Notes: generated by a model not told the origin, from the sequence alone. DNA of 64,000 nucleotides from Dama dama (GCF_033118175.1 NC_083689.1:28688501-28752500); one strand, 5' to 3'. Counted from the first letter of the stretch, positions 47,939 through 61,255 are shown. A program made the numbers and translations.

Positions 47939-48148
47939 TGGGATTCCCTGATGGCTCAGTGGGTAAAGAATCTGTCTGCAGGAGACACAGGAGATGTGAG
48001 TTCAGTCCCTGGGTTGGGAAGATCCCCTGGAGAAGGATATGGCAACCACTCTAGTATTCTTGTCTGGGAAATCCCATGGACAGAGAAGTCTGGTGCACTA
48101 TAGTCCAAAGGATTGCAAAGGGTTGGACACAACTTAGCAACTAAACAC
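47939..48148 (+). mobile_element. Bov-tA SINE
   Basis: GGGATTCCCTGATGGCTCAG to GGTTGGACACAACTTAGCAA. Confidence 0.87.
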
Positions 48149-48860
48149 TTTGAAAATATTAACTTAGAGAGATGTAGAAGAAAGTAACCCCTGAAGACAG
48201 TAACACTGAAATAAGGATACTGCTGAAATAGTCTAGTAAAGAGAGAGGAACTGAGCTAAGGCATTGGAATTATACTTAGGGGAAGTTATGCATTCTAGTG
48301 GCATTTCAAAGGCAGAATGAATAAGACTTAGTGACATACCTGGGAGACTGGAGTGAGAAGTGTCGAGAATTACTCTAAGGGTTTTAGCTTGGATGACTAT
48401 GTGAATGCCGATGCCTGTAATCTGATGTGATGATCACAAGAGAGAAAGCCAGAGTTCTCGGAAATGATGGATTCAGGGTAAGACATGTCATAGCACAGGC
48501 ACCCATGGGACCGTCAGGTAACCGTGTCCAGTAAACACTAGCAAATGTGGTCTAATTTCAGAAGAATAGGTGAAAACTAAAGCCTAGGAATGGAGTAACA
48601 TTGCTGAGTGGAGGAAATTAGCCCAAGAAAAGAATCAGAGAGGGGATAATGATGTCTAATGGATAAATAAGCTTTCTTTAAAAAGTGGTCAGAAAGGAAG
48701 AAAGCTGATAAATTAGAAAATAAAATGTTAATAAGACACATTTCTCTAATGACAGGCCAAAGAGCTCTTTAATCTGGTCCTCAGCATTATTTTATAACAA
48801 CCAGAACTGTTCAAAAATATTTTCAAAATCAACCGTTTGAAGTCTCTGAGCATTCTGAGT

Positions 48861-48970
48861 TTGATGAAATGAGATGGAGGGAAAACATTGACTGTTATTT
48901 ATGAATAAGTCTCAGTTGATGAAATGAGATGGAGGGAAAACATTGACTGTTATTTATGAATAAGTCTCAG
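48861..48970. repeat. Exact 55-bp tandem duplication
   Basis: Two head-to-tail copies (48861-48915 and 48916-48970), each beginning TTGATGAAATGAGATGGAGG and ending AATAAGTCTCAG, identical at every base. Not part of any repeat family I recognise. Confidence 0.95.
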
Positions 48971-50954
48971 TACCTTTAACGGATGTTAGGAGAGGAGAAA
49001 CTTCATTCAAATTATGAAATAATTGTGGAGAATTTGTAGGTCATGGATCAAAATTAAAAATGATGATGTTGTTGTTAGAAGTGGTTGTAACAGAGAATGG
49101 ATCAAAGAATTTCTAAAAAGTTGGCGTTGTTTCCAACAATAGAATTTAATTATCATTTAATTAGAATTGGGTTAAAAAAAATGGTCTTCATTCAGAGATT
49201 AGATTTTTTTACCTTTCAAATTGGTGGCAAAATTTCTTTATTCATCAAGATGGACTTTTTCTTGATTTGTTATTGTTGTTGGATTTTCCCCTCTGTGTTT
49301 CACATTAGAAAATTACCCCCTTCAGATGTTGGAATGATTTTGGAAGAAACAACTTCAGCGTTATTAAAGAGTAAGAAGGCTGTCTATGAAATAAATGCCA
49401 CTATTGTGCCAAAGTCATTAGACTTGTGGCTTGTACTGGGCTCTGGGGGCATTGTGACATGGCAGCCCTTCGGTTGCCCCAGTTCTTGTGTGGACAGAAT
49501 GGGATTATTTCCTGAGCTCCATTACTACCCGATCGTGCAGGGAAGCGTGCCAGCAGTGCTTTTGCCAGTAAACTGAATTTGTTCTCAGTAAATCCCAGAA
49601 TCTCAAGGACTGTCCCTGCCTGGAGCATAGTTTTCAGTGTGCTAAGAACCATTTGATTGCATTGCAGAAAAATTAAGTGTTTTATTAAGAAAATTTTGAT
49701 TATATTTTAGTAAGTGTCCTTTTGAAAGGTTATTCGGGCTGATAAAAGCCAGTTTTAAAACTAGTACATTCTGTATGTATCCTTTTAAATTATCTCATGA
49801 AAAGGAGGCCTCTCTGGTTTTTGAAAGTAATTTTTTCTCCTTTACTTAACTCAAAATTTATAACATGAGTTTATCTCTGTTTCTCTCATGTTACCATTTT
49901 CTTTGAATGTAGGGTGTTACCTACCTCAGCAGTTAAACATTAGAAGAAATTACATACGATGAATGTTCTTCTGAGTATTGGATCAAATCACAATTATGGA
50001 AATAGATCAGCAAAAACTCAGGAGCACTCTGTACTTGGAAGGAAAAAATGCATTCCAAAATTTCTGCATCATTAGTGGTTAAGGAATTGATGAGTAACCT
50101 GTTTGCTTTTCATAGAAGCCAGTAATCGGTGAAGTAGAAAAATTGCAATTTATTGTTTATGTGCTTGTTACTATTAATATAAACTTGCATATCTGGGTAT
50201 AAATGGTTGAACTTCGAAGTGACCCATGTTCCCTGCGTACATAAACCACGGGACTGCGTGTGTGTTACTGTCTGTCCTTCGTGTCTCCATGTGGGCACCA
50301 GTATTGATATCTCCACTTCACTGTACATACAACAGCTGCAAGTCTGAGGAGTAAACTCTAGTTTTTCAGTTTGTTTAAGAGAATAAGTTGTGGAACCTTA
50401 AGGAATGGGTTGGAAATTTTTGTCATTCTCTTGTTTTGTCTCTTTTTGCATTTGCTGTGGTTTCCATGATTCATCTCACCCTTTTGGGGGGTTTTGTCTT
50501 CAGTAGAAATGCCAGTGAAAGTTCTTATAACCGATACTTGATGCTTTTTCACAAACTTTTCTCACCATCAATATAGCTAACATATGTTGTGATAAAGTTG
50601 ATACAAAATTGATCAGCTTTCTTTTTAATACTTGATCTGATACAACTCTAATCTCAAATTGTCAACATTAAAAATTACTTTTTATATGATTTATTTTTTC
50701 TGTTTATAGAAATAATAATACATGCTTATCATACAAAGCTAGGGCAGTGCTGACCATTAAAAGAAAATTATTGAAGTCATGTCTAAATAATAATATGGTA
50801 AATAGCTATTTTTTAATGAGCACCTACTTGTGGTAATACTCTGTCCATTATTTTTTTCACTAAATTGTTGTCAGGAAGCCAGTAAATAATGGCATTGAGA
50901 TTGAAATCCACATCTGTCTGACTCTAATGCATATTCTGCCATTCTACTATTCTA

Positions 50955-51036
50955 TTGTGTTGGCCAAAAAGTTTGTTCAAGTTTTTCCATTACATCTTAT
51001 GGCAAACCCTGAACGAACTTATTGGTCAACTCAACA
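50955..51036. mobile_element. Mariner MITE (bovine mariner type)
   Basis: TTGTGTTGGCCAAAAAGTTT at the left and its imperfect inverse (GAACGAACTTATTGGTCAAC) at the right form the terminal inverted repeats of a roughly 82-bp internally deleted mariner. TA dinucleotides flank both ends (50953-50954 and 51037-51038). No transposase is encoded. Confidence 0.85.
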
Positions 51037-52444
51037 TATACTGTATTGTTCTCCAGTTCATGCATTATAACTAATAACATACAGACACTTACTGTTTTTT
51101 ATGTGGCTATATTGCCTTGGATATAGTACCTCACCTCTTAGAACCTGTTTCCTCAAGTGTCTGTTGAGTATAGAAATCATATCTACCTCACCCTAATGAG
51201 TAAATTTGCTACTATTTTTAATATTATGAAGAATCATAATTATTTTCCTGTTAAAAATGAATTCATCTGTTATTTATGAATCATGATTACAAGGCAGAGA
51301 TACAAACACATTTAGGAGAAAGCCAGGGTTTTTAACTTCATTATGGTATTAGATACATTGCCTGAGTGCATTTCTTGTGGAGAATAGAAAGAAATATTTT
51401 AAATGCAAAAATGTGAAAGCATCAGTATGAAAGCACATAAAAGAGGAAAGCAAATCCAAACAGAGGAAAGTATTGCTAATTAATTTCTATAAGAACAAAT
51501 ATTCAAACTAAAATTTGGATGGGTGTTTTGTGAGCTACCTTGGTAAGTTAGATAATAATGAGTAGAAATCCAGTTAAATTGCCACAGGTGTAATTGCCAT
51601 TGTTGACTCTGATCTAGCATGACTGTATAGAAGTACTAATTTTTACCATATTTCACCTCAGTTTGCTTCCTAGCAGTGGCATCTTGCCTTGTCTGAAGCT
51701 AGATCTTGAAATGTTATTGAGCTGAGATCTCCAGGCATGCTCAAAAGTCTGCCACAAAATATGTGATGGATTGTAGCTCACCAACAATCCGTGCTTGATA
51801 TATAGTCATTGGCAAAAGTATGGCAGCTGACAACGACTGTTAGAACAGCAACCGTTTTTACCTTACATCCTGGCAGCTGAAGGAGAAGATTTAGGACTTT
51901 AGTGGATGCCAGCCTGAAATTCATTTTTTGTAATAGATTCTTGAGTCTGAGTTTATTGAAGCATGAACTCCTAAGGTTTTATCCTGGCAACAAAAGATAT
52001 GTGGAAAATGAAATGGTCATAAATATGACTGAAACGTTTATTAAATTGCTAGCAGGAGAATAAGGACTCCAGCTCAGTATATGTGTTCTTTACAGCTTCA
52101 ATGAAATATCATTTTTGTAACTTTTATGACTTTTTATATGTTGGGAAAGTTTAAGTCTGTACTCTGTTTACATGCACTGCGTCTGAGTTTAACTGGAATT
52201 ATTTTTTTATGATAAATCAAGAAATCTTCTCTAATTGATGTTGTCTAAATTGGAGCAGTGGTGTCCCAAATGTAAAATAGTTTCTAAGTCATAGGATATT
52301 CAAATTCAGAACTTTCTGAATTATGTGTCATGAAAATTTATGGTGCATTTTATCTCTTTGTTGTCATTGGAATTTCTTGCCCAAGCATGTTAACTGTATA
52401 TCAAAATTTCTAAAGTACCTAACATATTATTTTTAATAAAATAA

Positions 52445-52670
52445 AGTGGAACAGTCATTCATTTAACAAATATTTACTAAGAAGATAGCACCTACTGGTT
52501 ATTGTGCTGTATATTAGGGAAACCTCTATAATCAAGATATTTGAAATCCCTTTTGTATGTTGCTTAGAATTTTTGGGGGGGAAATGTAAAACACAAACTA
52601 ATACACTAAAAAAATATACTGTGATAAATGCTCTGAAAGAGTGTTTTCTGGATTACAGAAATTTCAATAA
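52445..52670 (-). repeat. L2-like remnant, antisense
   Basis: CATTCATTTAACAAATATTT followed by CTAAGAAGATAGCACCTACT resembles the reverse complement of the L2 3' end. Confidence 0.45.
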
Positions 52671-52787
52671 CTGTGTAAGAAATTCCATGCTGAAGAGAAA
52701 CCATTTAATCTGAGACCTTGGATTAGTCAGGATGGTCTAGGTTATGCTACTGGAACAACTAGGAAGTCTCTGGTTTGTTTACTTAAT

Positions 52788-52985
52788 GTCAAGAGAATGA
52801 AAGTGGCTCAGTCATGTCTGACTCTTTGCAACCGTATAGACTATACAGTCCATTGAATTCTCTAGGCCAGAATACTGGAGTGGGTAGCCTTTCCCTTCTC
52901 CAGGGGATCTTTTCAACCCAGACATCAAACCCAGGTCTCCTCATTGCAGATGGATTCTTTAACAACTGAGCCACAAGGGAAACCC
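52788..52985 (-). mobile_element. Bov-tA SINE, antisense, with 12-bp TSD
   Basis: GTGGCTCAGTCATGTCTGAC to GAGCCACAAGGGAAACCC. TGTTTACTTAAT is duplicated at 52776-52787 and 52986-52997. Confidence 0.92.
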
Positions 52986-54284
52986 TGTTTACTTAATAAA
53001 CAAAGCTTAATTTCTCTTCACACTATATAACCAAGTGTCTAGCATAAGGTGTCAGGGAACTTTGTTCATCATGTTTTCTCAGGGAGTCATAATCAAAGTG
53101 ACTCTTGCAACATATGCCTTCGTGGTCACCAAAGCAGTGAAGGGGAAGATGACTTGCACACTGGCTGTTAAAGGCTTTTGCCTGGAAGTGACATATGTTT
53201 TCATATGATTGGCCAGAACAGGTCACATGACATGGCTATACCTAATTTTTAAAAATACAGGTTTATATAGTTTTCTGTGTGCCAGAAAAGAGAAAAAATG
53301 GATTTTGATGATCAGAACTAATGACTTGCACAGACCTCAAGGATGAACAGGAACTAGCCATTTAAGAACTGAAGGAATAAAGTTCTTGGAAAAGGAGATT
53401 GCCTTGGAAAAAGCCCCGAGATGAGAAAGAGGCAAGTGTTTTGAAGACAAAAGAACAGTGGAACCTGTAGTTTTGTGAACAGTAATTTTTATATGATTAA
53501 ACATTGATTAGGAGAGCTGTTGTTTTGACTAATCATCTGTCTTCTATTAAAAAATGCTAATGTGTTAATAGTGGCCAATTATTTTTCCAATTAGGAAACA
53601 TTTTTCCTAATTATTTATCATTAACTTTTTCATTCAGTTTCTGTAGGGTTTTCTTAGGATCATGAAAGTTTTTCCTACTGTATTCCATTTATTGTAGGTG
53701 TACAGTTGTTGGAATAAAAAGTCATGATATGCTGATTTTCCTTTAGAAGACTTGAATTTAATGTTAAGTCTTCTTGGTTTATAAGAACAACTGTATTTTT
53801 CTTATTTAACTTGTCTCAAATACTCCTCAGAAGAGAAGTCTTAAGGATTAAAATTGTAGGGTAAAAAGAATATAGGGCAGATAACATAACATTCTCACCC
53901 TAAAGTTATTTTCATATATATTTTCGTATAGTGGGATATGTCTGATCTCTTACAGTTAAATAAACCCTGAGAAATACCTCTAAGTAAATTCTCTACTTAA
54001 ATGATGTTTGATTTAGTCCTGGAAAATGGGACAAAATTCTGTCTGATCACTCAGCTAGTTAGGAATGCTCTGTTCTTAATTAAGTGGTCTTTTTAAGTGT
54101 AATACTATGGATAATTTTTAAAGTCTGGAATGTAACAAAAGACTTTTCAGGAAGTCTTTCATGTGCATACCACCAAATGAAAAGAAAACTAACTTTTAAA
54201 AAATTGTGTCAGATCACTTCTTGCTCTTTCTTTTGTTAAAAAAAGAATACGACTTTACAGGTAAATTGAAATCCCCTTTGTTCT

Positions 54285-54690
54285 TTTATTTCTTTTTCTC
54301 CTGCTTTTCCAGAGATAATCACTATCATGAAGTTATAATACATTTACCTCATTCATTTTATATATTTACTACATTTAGTGTTTCCATAAACTATATATAT
54401 ATATAATTGTTTTATATTTTTCATGAACATAAATGCTATCAGCCTCTATGTATTTTCTATCTTATTTTTATTCAGCATTGTTTTTGAGGTCTTTCCATTA
54501 ATACATACAGAACTAGCTTATTCATTTAAACTACTCTGCAATATTCCACTGCATAACTATAAAGCAATTTACTTATTCTTTCACTGATAAGCATTTACAT
54601 TCTTTCTTATTTTTCCTTAATAAAAAATGCTATGATGAACTTCTATTAAAGTGTTTCCTTGTGCATATATACAACAGTTTCTCTTGATTA
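54285..54690 (+). repeat. Ancient LINE-1 3' UTR remnant
   Basis: TTTTTGAGGTCTTTCCATTA, CTACTCTGCAATATTCCACT and AAAAATGCTATGATGAACTT occur in the order expected of an old LINE-1 3' UTR. An AT dinucleotide run is at 54394-54406. Confidence 0.55.
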
Positions 54691-54768
54691 AGCAAGCTTT
54701 TAGTTTTAACTAATTATCTTTTACTAATTTCTTCTCTTACAATTTTTGCTTCAAAGTATCTAATATGT

Positions 54769-54954
54769 TAGTCGCTCCATCATGTCTGAAACTTTGCAGC
54801 GCCATGGACTGTAGCCCACTAGACTCTGTCTATGGAATTATCCAGGCAAAAATACTGGAATGGGTTGCCATTCCCTTCTCCAGAGAATCCTCAATCTAGG
54901 GATTGAAACTGGGTCTCCTGCATTGCAGGCAAATTCTTTACCATCTGAGCTACC
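54769..54954 (-). mobile_element. Bov-tA SINE, antisense, with 11-bp TSD
   Basis: TAGTCGCTCCATCATGTCTG to CCATCTGAGCTACC. ATCTAATATGT is duplicated at 54758-54768 and 54955-54965. Confidence 0.92.
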
Positions 54955-56483
54955 ATCTAATATGTAGCCATATTAAAATATTTAATATTCTGCATCTGTT
55001 TCATGCTTGAGTAATAGTAACTTTAAAGGATCTAGAATACATGCGTAGGGAGAATATGAACAAGAATGAACGTGCTCAAGTTTAGATAATATAATGGCGT
55101 GAAAAAAAAAAACCTGTTTATGAAAATATTTTAAAAATTGAGTGAAATTTTACATTAACAATTAGTTTTTCTCACATGCCTCTACCTTGCCCATTCCATA
55201 TGCAGTTCAGTTTCTGGGAGTATATTAGACAGCCCAATCACTCACAGGCTTCCATCACATATGTGGTGGAAAATGTTACCTCATAGCAGCCAAACCATAC
55301 CCGGCAGAAAATGCTGTTAAGTAGCCTCTACTGGCAGCCAGATTCATCTGCTCTATGAAAAGAATTATATTACTGAAGAGAATTACTATATACTTGAAAA
55401 TTTTTCCAGCTATTATCAATTAAGACAGAATGGTTTAAAAACCATCGATTTGTTCGAAATATTATAAAGATTCCTGATGTTTTTCCCCCAGGCAACTTAT
55501 TTTTCAATGCTTGGGATACATTTATGGATTCAGAGTCATTGTATTTTCTGTATCCCACCGGCTTGCCTGTTGAGGGTTGTTCATTAAAATGTTAACAGAG
55601 TTAGTGAAAATCCAGAACTTAGGAACAGGTGGACTTTAAGCTTTCCTAAGGCTGCAGCCCTAAAGGTAACAGTTTGCTTGGAGACTGTTGTGAGTCTCTT
55701 CCAAGATAAGGTAAAGCGTCAGCTGGTCTCAGGTAGTTTTTTCCAAAAGGCTGGATCTCATCTTCAACTTTTTTTTTTCATATTCTTTCTCTCTATGACT
55801 TGTTAGATGTTATTTTCATGAAGTGCTTTTTATTCATGTCAACCCTAAATCAGTTCAGACCGTCTAATTTCTTGTTCATATCTTTTAAAAACCTCTTAGG
55901 TGGTCCCACATCTTGGGCAAGTTTGTGTAAATTAGGCAAGAGCAGGTTTTCACATTCTAATGATTATGAAGAATCTTTACTAAAACAACTATGGGTGCCT
56001 CTTAAGAGTTAAGCATCATTTAAATATCTTAACATTTGCAGGTGGCATGGGAAAGATTAAAAATTGAAACTCCAGGGCATATAATTATCAATGTTGTAAA
56101 CATATCTAAACATATCAATGTTCTAAAATTCTAATCAGAACACAGATATTCTTGCAAAGAATGATAGCTACCTATGAACTTCACATCTGACCTACAAGAG
56201 TCCAAATTATGTGGAAAAAATTATGTGGAGTCTTAAACTTTAAAACAGTTTTAACTTTAATATTTTCACAATATTTTAATATTTTCACAATACCTAAAAC
56301 AGAGGTCTTAATTGTAAAACATGAAAACCAAATTTGACTCATTGATTTAAAAATAATAAATTGTATGTCATGGAAAGGGTAGATCTAGAATCTATAAGCA
56401 GTCTGGAGAGGCAAACTTGGAGGAGAGGTAAGAGCCAAGGGAAGCTGATAGCAGAAAAATCAGCTGAAGTCTTCACTGGTTAG

Positions 56484-56517
56484 CACCTAGTTAGTCTAAC
56501 TAGGTACTAACTAGGTG
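56484..56517. repeat. Overlapping inverted repeats built on ACCTAGTTAGT
   Basis: CACCTAGTTAGT (56484-56495) is the exact reverse complement of ACTAACTAGGTG (56506-56517). A third copy (CTAACTAGGT, 56496-56505) lies between them and can pair with the first arm around a single T. Confidence 0.88.
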
Positions 56518-58123
56518 TCTTCTTCCGTCCTCTTGCTGTTGAGACGGATTTCTGAAAATATGCCTTTGCATCATTTCTTCCACCAAAACTCACACAATGG
56601 AGCTTTCTCTTAAATGGGAAATGGGTTTGGATGGAGAACAAGGCAAATATGTTCACATTTTCTCTACATAGCTCATCATATTTTTTGGCCATGACTCATG
56701 AACTATATAAATCCGTTTTTGTTGAGAGTCCAGCTTCAGAATAAAACAATATTGAACGTGGTGTTATAGCAGTCCTGTGGATCTCAACTATTCAAACATG
56801 AGGAATTAAAATAGAGGCGTTTGTGTTAAACAGTTTAGTTGCTCTTAAAATGTATCATTGATTAAGGAAACCCTGTGGGGTTTATTACTTCGTCTCTGTA
56901 TCATGACCAGCATTCTGTAATGACCAAGGAATTAGGAAAACTTGCTTACTGAGTAGAAATCTGATAAGCACAGTGCTTATATTATATACCAAAAAAAAAG
57001 ATAGCATGAAAAATATGAGTATATTTATAGGTACTGGAGGAAGATGTTTTCTCTGTAGGAAATTTCAAGTTTGATTTATTTTACTAATTAGTGACAGAAG
57101 ATATAAATAGACAATATAAAATAAGAATCATAATCCTCTAATTTTTGAAGTCAGTCAGAGACAACATACTTAACCTAGGGAAACATCTGCTTGAAAATTT
57201 AAAAATTTAACTTCAGCGTCAGGATGTTTTTCTATATCTGGAATGTTAGTGAAGTTTTTAAACATGTGGACGTTGAACTGGGGTTTTCTTTGATGTTCAT
57301 GGTGAGGTAGTTGGAGCCTCTCCCATAAGCTCAGATGCTGACATTCCCTTTGTCTTCCGTGCCATGAGCCCTCTCTGCTGAGGGCCTGCCCTCGGTGGCA
57401 CGAGGCATAGGCTCCTGTCCAGGAGTCTGAAGGTAGAAATAGATAATCTGAAAACCAGATAATGTCATGGCTAATCACAAATTGATGATGGTGCTTTTGT
57501 TGCCAGGCTGGAGAAGTAGTGCTGGAATAAAGGCTAGGAGTCATGAATCAGAAGGGGCGCTTCCTTTTACAGACCACATTAATGGATAAACATTGTACTT
57601 TTATATCTGTCCATTGTACTTTCTGGCGAGGTAAAAAGGGAGGTTTTTTGTGTTTTTTTTTTCCACCAAGTAAAAATTATGTGGGTCTGGTATTTCTCTT
57701 TGCAAAATAATTTATTCTGGCTGCACAGTATTAATTTTCAGGCTGTGAAACCTGGCTTTGATTCGAAACAGATCTTTGGGAAAGAGGGAGCTTGAATAAT
57801 AGAGAAAATAACTCCGTAAGGAAGTATATTATTTCTTGGAAGGATCCTGCTATCCATTCAAGTGGTTTCTTCCAGCTTTCACATCCAGGAAAATTGTCTC
57901 CATATATAATTATGAGGAACAAAGCTATGGTGAAGTAGATGGAGGCTTTTCTCCCTCCCTCATCCTTCACCTTGCAATCTGACTGTAATGGCTGTGATGA
58001 AATAAAAGCATAGGAAAGTATGCTATGAAATAGAGAATGCTCTAAAATTGATTATTAATAGCCACCATAGCTTCAGCCGTGCCACCAGCAGCTGAGCGTT
58101 CATTAACAGCCAGACGCTATGTT

Positions 58124-58182
58124 AACCCGGGTCTCTTGCCCTGCAGACAGATTCTTTACCAACCGAGCTACAAGGAAAGCCC
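58124..58182 (-). mobile_element. Bov-tA SINE head fragment, antisense
   Basis: Only the tRNA-like head is left: AACCCGGGTCTCTTGCCCTG to GAGCTACAAGGAAAGCCC. Confidence 0.75.
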
Positions 58183-58194
58183 AAGCTCTAAGTA

Positions 58195-58345
58195 AAGTTC
58201 TTGTTTTATACTCATTTTACCAATAAGGAAACTGAGTTACAGAGCCTCACTCAAGGCCATGGTTGAGTAATTTGTGAAGCATAGGTGAATGGTTGTGAGT
58301 CCAGAATTGTCTGACTACAATCCTGTGCTCTTCATTATCGTGCAA
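58195..58345 (-). repeat. MIR remnant, antisense
   Basis: CTCATTTTACCAATAAGGAA, ACTGAGTTACAGAGCCTCAC and TTGTCTGACTACAATCCTGT match the reverse complement of MIR in order. Confidence 0.7.
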
Positions 58346-58564
58346 AGTTCCTCTCTCTGCATATAATACTAGAGCCCCAAACAATGACAGTTTACCTGTG
58401 AAGATTTCAAGGTAGAAGATAAACTCCTTGAAAAATCTCAGTACTGTGTGGAATAATTATATATTCCTTTTTGTATGCACATCTAATTGTATATATCTCG
58501 TTATCATGAGTCACTTTAAGAAGAAATCTTGAGAAAGCTAATCCTGTGACTATCACCTCTTTTT

Positions 58565-58665
58565 TTCCCCTGGTTCAACCATCTTTGTGATCTTGGGCAA
58601 GTTACCTAACTTCACTGTGCCTCAGTTTTCTCATCCCTCAAATGGGCATAATAGTGCTTAAGTCA
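58565..58665 (+). repeat. MIR remnant, sense
   Basis: TGATCTTGGGCAAGTTACCT and CTGTGCCTCAGTTTTCTCAT are the conserved MIR core. It lies 220 bp from an antisense MIR. Confidence 0.75.
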
Positions 58666-58828
58666 TGGTTTTATTTTGATGGTCAAAAAAGTGAAAAAAA
58701 TTATGTAATGTGTTTACAGTAGTGGTATATTACTCTATCTCTACCTCTATACATGCCACAATTTGCATGTCTGTTTCCTTGCATTGCCGACAAAATCCTA
58801 CACAGGACTATGATGTGTGTGTGTGTGT

Positions 58829-58946
58829 TAGTTGTTCAGTCATGTCTGACTCTGCGACCCCATGGATTGCACCCCTCCAGGCTCCTCTGTCCATGGAATT
58901 CTCCAGGCAAGAATACTGGAGTGGGTTGCCATTTCCTTCTTCAAGA
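58829..58946 (-). mobile_element. Truncated Bov-tA SINE, antisense, with GT repeat
   Basis: TTAGTTGTTCAGTCATGTCT to GGGTTGCCATTTCCTTCTTC. The GT run at 58813-58828 borders its tail. Confidence 0.85.
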
Positions 58947-60631
58947 ATATAGTACTATATGCTTTCTGTCACTAATTATGGAACATCAGATTTTAGGCTT
59001 TAAAAGAATAGATGTGATCTTCAATATATAGAAGAACAACACAAGAAAACACAGAAGAATCTCTGAATTATGATCACTTACAAATATTTTCAATATTATT
59101 AGCAATTTAGGCAATAGTTTGGCAGCTGCTAAGAAAACTTGAATGCTGCAAGCATGTCATAAGTTTCTGAAGTTCTTCATGATATTTATGATAGTAGTGA
59201 TGTAATCTGGAGGAAGGCCAATTACACAAAAGATACCATTTTATTAAATCTATTCCAGGCAGCCATGTTTGAGGATACGAGGAACTCATCTGCTGATAAA
59301 GTTAGATAAGTGTTTGCCAAAGTGCATTTCATCCCACACTAATCTTGAGGAATGCTATTGAATGAAAATATTTTATGAGCAAGTAAGTTTTGAACACTGC
59401 CTATGATAGTCTCCTCTTGGCAGTTAATAATGCACACAGGTACACTGAGGGCTCCTGAACGTTATGGAGTTTTCACCATCACATGCACACACGCACACTC
59501 TTCCTTTTTTTTTTAACTCAAATATAGTTGATCACAGAATCCTTTTTTTGACATAATACTCAATACTCTGTGGAACTGGTGTTCCATTGACCACATCTTG
59601 GGAATTACTGAGTTAGAACATATTTCTGGATCTCAACTCAGTGGGTGTATTTTGCTGTGAAAAGCCCTTGACACCCCAGACTCCATCAGCTGTAAGCCTC
59701 TGATTTGATCTTGATTACTGCGGGAGAATGACTCAGGAGGCCAAGCTGTTCCATCAAATCCTTTTGACTTAGGGCCAGTTGCTGAAACTCTCTGGACTTT
59801 ATTTCCTGATCTCTTCATCACATGGTCAGATAATCTCTAAGGGTGTTCCATCTTTAAAAGCTGTTACTGAAAATAGTTGAAATTTAAATAATGCTATACA
59901 GTTCTCAACATGCTTTGCAATGCCTCCTCTAGAACGGCCTGGAAACCTTTTGGGAACCTGGCGGCAAAGCGCACCACCTACCTAGCAGTGCAAATTAGTT
60001 TGGAAGTTGACAGAGCAGTAAGTTTTGCCTTCTGTAGATAGCGTTTCTGGCTTCTTCAGCACTTGGCCAGCATTGTCTACAGTTCCAGCACTGCAGCCCC
60101 TCTCAGTATTGAAGTAAAGACTCTTCATAGTTGACCTACTCAGAGAGTGGAAGCTAAGCTGCTGTTATGACTTGAAGTCAGCTGCATCATCATGCCTCAG
60201 AGTGCCTGCAGAAAGAGAATTCCCATAGCTGAGGAGTACTTGCTCACTGGGAGTAATGCAAATTCTAAATCCAGTTGGACACGCAGCCGTCTGAGACATG
60301 GTGGCTCCCTTTGGAGGCATATCTAAGTGGCCATTGATTTTGATAAACTGGACTTCATTTATTAGCTGAATAAAGGGGTTGCAGTCTTGAAACCAGGGAA
60401 AGAATAAATGTATTCAGTAAAGAGTATTTAATGCAGAGTAAGAAATGTTAAACAGACACAGGACACTGCCCCCCAGTGATCATGCCACTGTGAGATAGCA
60501 GATTGTGATGGTTAAGAACACAAGTTTGGGAGTTGTATACATTTGTCATTTAAATTCTGGCTTTGTTATGCGCCGTTTTGGAACTCTGGGCAATTGGATT
60601 TTTATTTTATTTAACTCACCTAAGCCTACTC

Positions 60632-60823
60632 CTGGGGCCTCTCAGGTTGCTCAGTGGGTAAAGAATCCGCTTGCAATGCAGGTTTGATCCCAGGGTTGGG
60701 ATCCCCTAGAGGAGGGCATGGTAACCCATTCCAGTATTCTTGCCTGGGAAATCGCACGGAGCCTGGCAGGCTATAGTCCATGGGGTTGCAAAGAGTCGGA
60801 CACGGAAGTGACTGAGCACGCAG
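60632..60823 (+). mobile_element. Bov-tA SINE
   Basis: CCTGGGGCCTCTCAGGTTGC to AGAGTCGGACACGGAAGTGA. GCCTAC at 60626-60631 and 60824-60829 may be a short TSD. Confidence 0.85.
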
Positions 60824-61084
60824 GCCTACCATCATCAGTATAGAAAAGCTATTCATGCCATCCAAATAAAGTTGTTGTATAGATAACTTTAAATGTTGCA
60901 CTGCACAGACTTCGTTTTAGGCACTGAGAAAGGATAGGGATGCTTTATAGCGTCAAACGTAACCTCTTGAAGAACTCTTGCCCTAACAGGAAAGGCTGTC
61001 TCCTTCTCTGTTTCCTCGTGGTGCTGGAAGACGGCTACTCTGGTGAACATCAGTGCAACTTTCTGGGATGATGGAAATGTTCTC

Positions 61085-61255
61085 TGTGCTGCCAGTGTGG
61101 TAGCTGCTAACCGCATGTGGGTCTTAAGCACTTGACCTGTGGCTAGTGTGACTGAGGAACTGAATGTTTGCTATATTTAATTTAAATTTAAAGTTTAAAT
61201 TTAGAAAGCCACATGTGGCTAGTGGCTACTGTTTTGGACAGCATGGTTGCAGATT
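61085..61255. repeat. hAT-Charlie-type DNA transposon remnant, family not determined
   Basis: AGCCACATGTGGCTAGTGGC followed by ACTGTTTTGGACAGCATGG is a recurrent mammalian MER-type end. A self-complementary TTTAAATTT cluster is at 61178-61202. Confidence 0.45.

Noticed and set aside
57170..57544. 124-codon minus-strand frame in intron 5
   Set aside because: No recognisable domain, no supporting splice structure; consistent with a chance frame.
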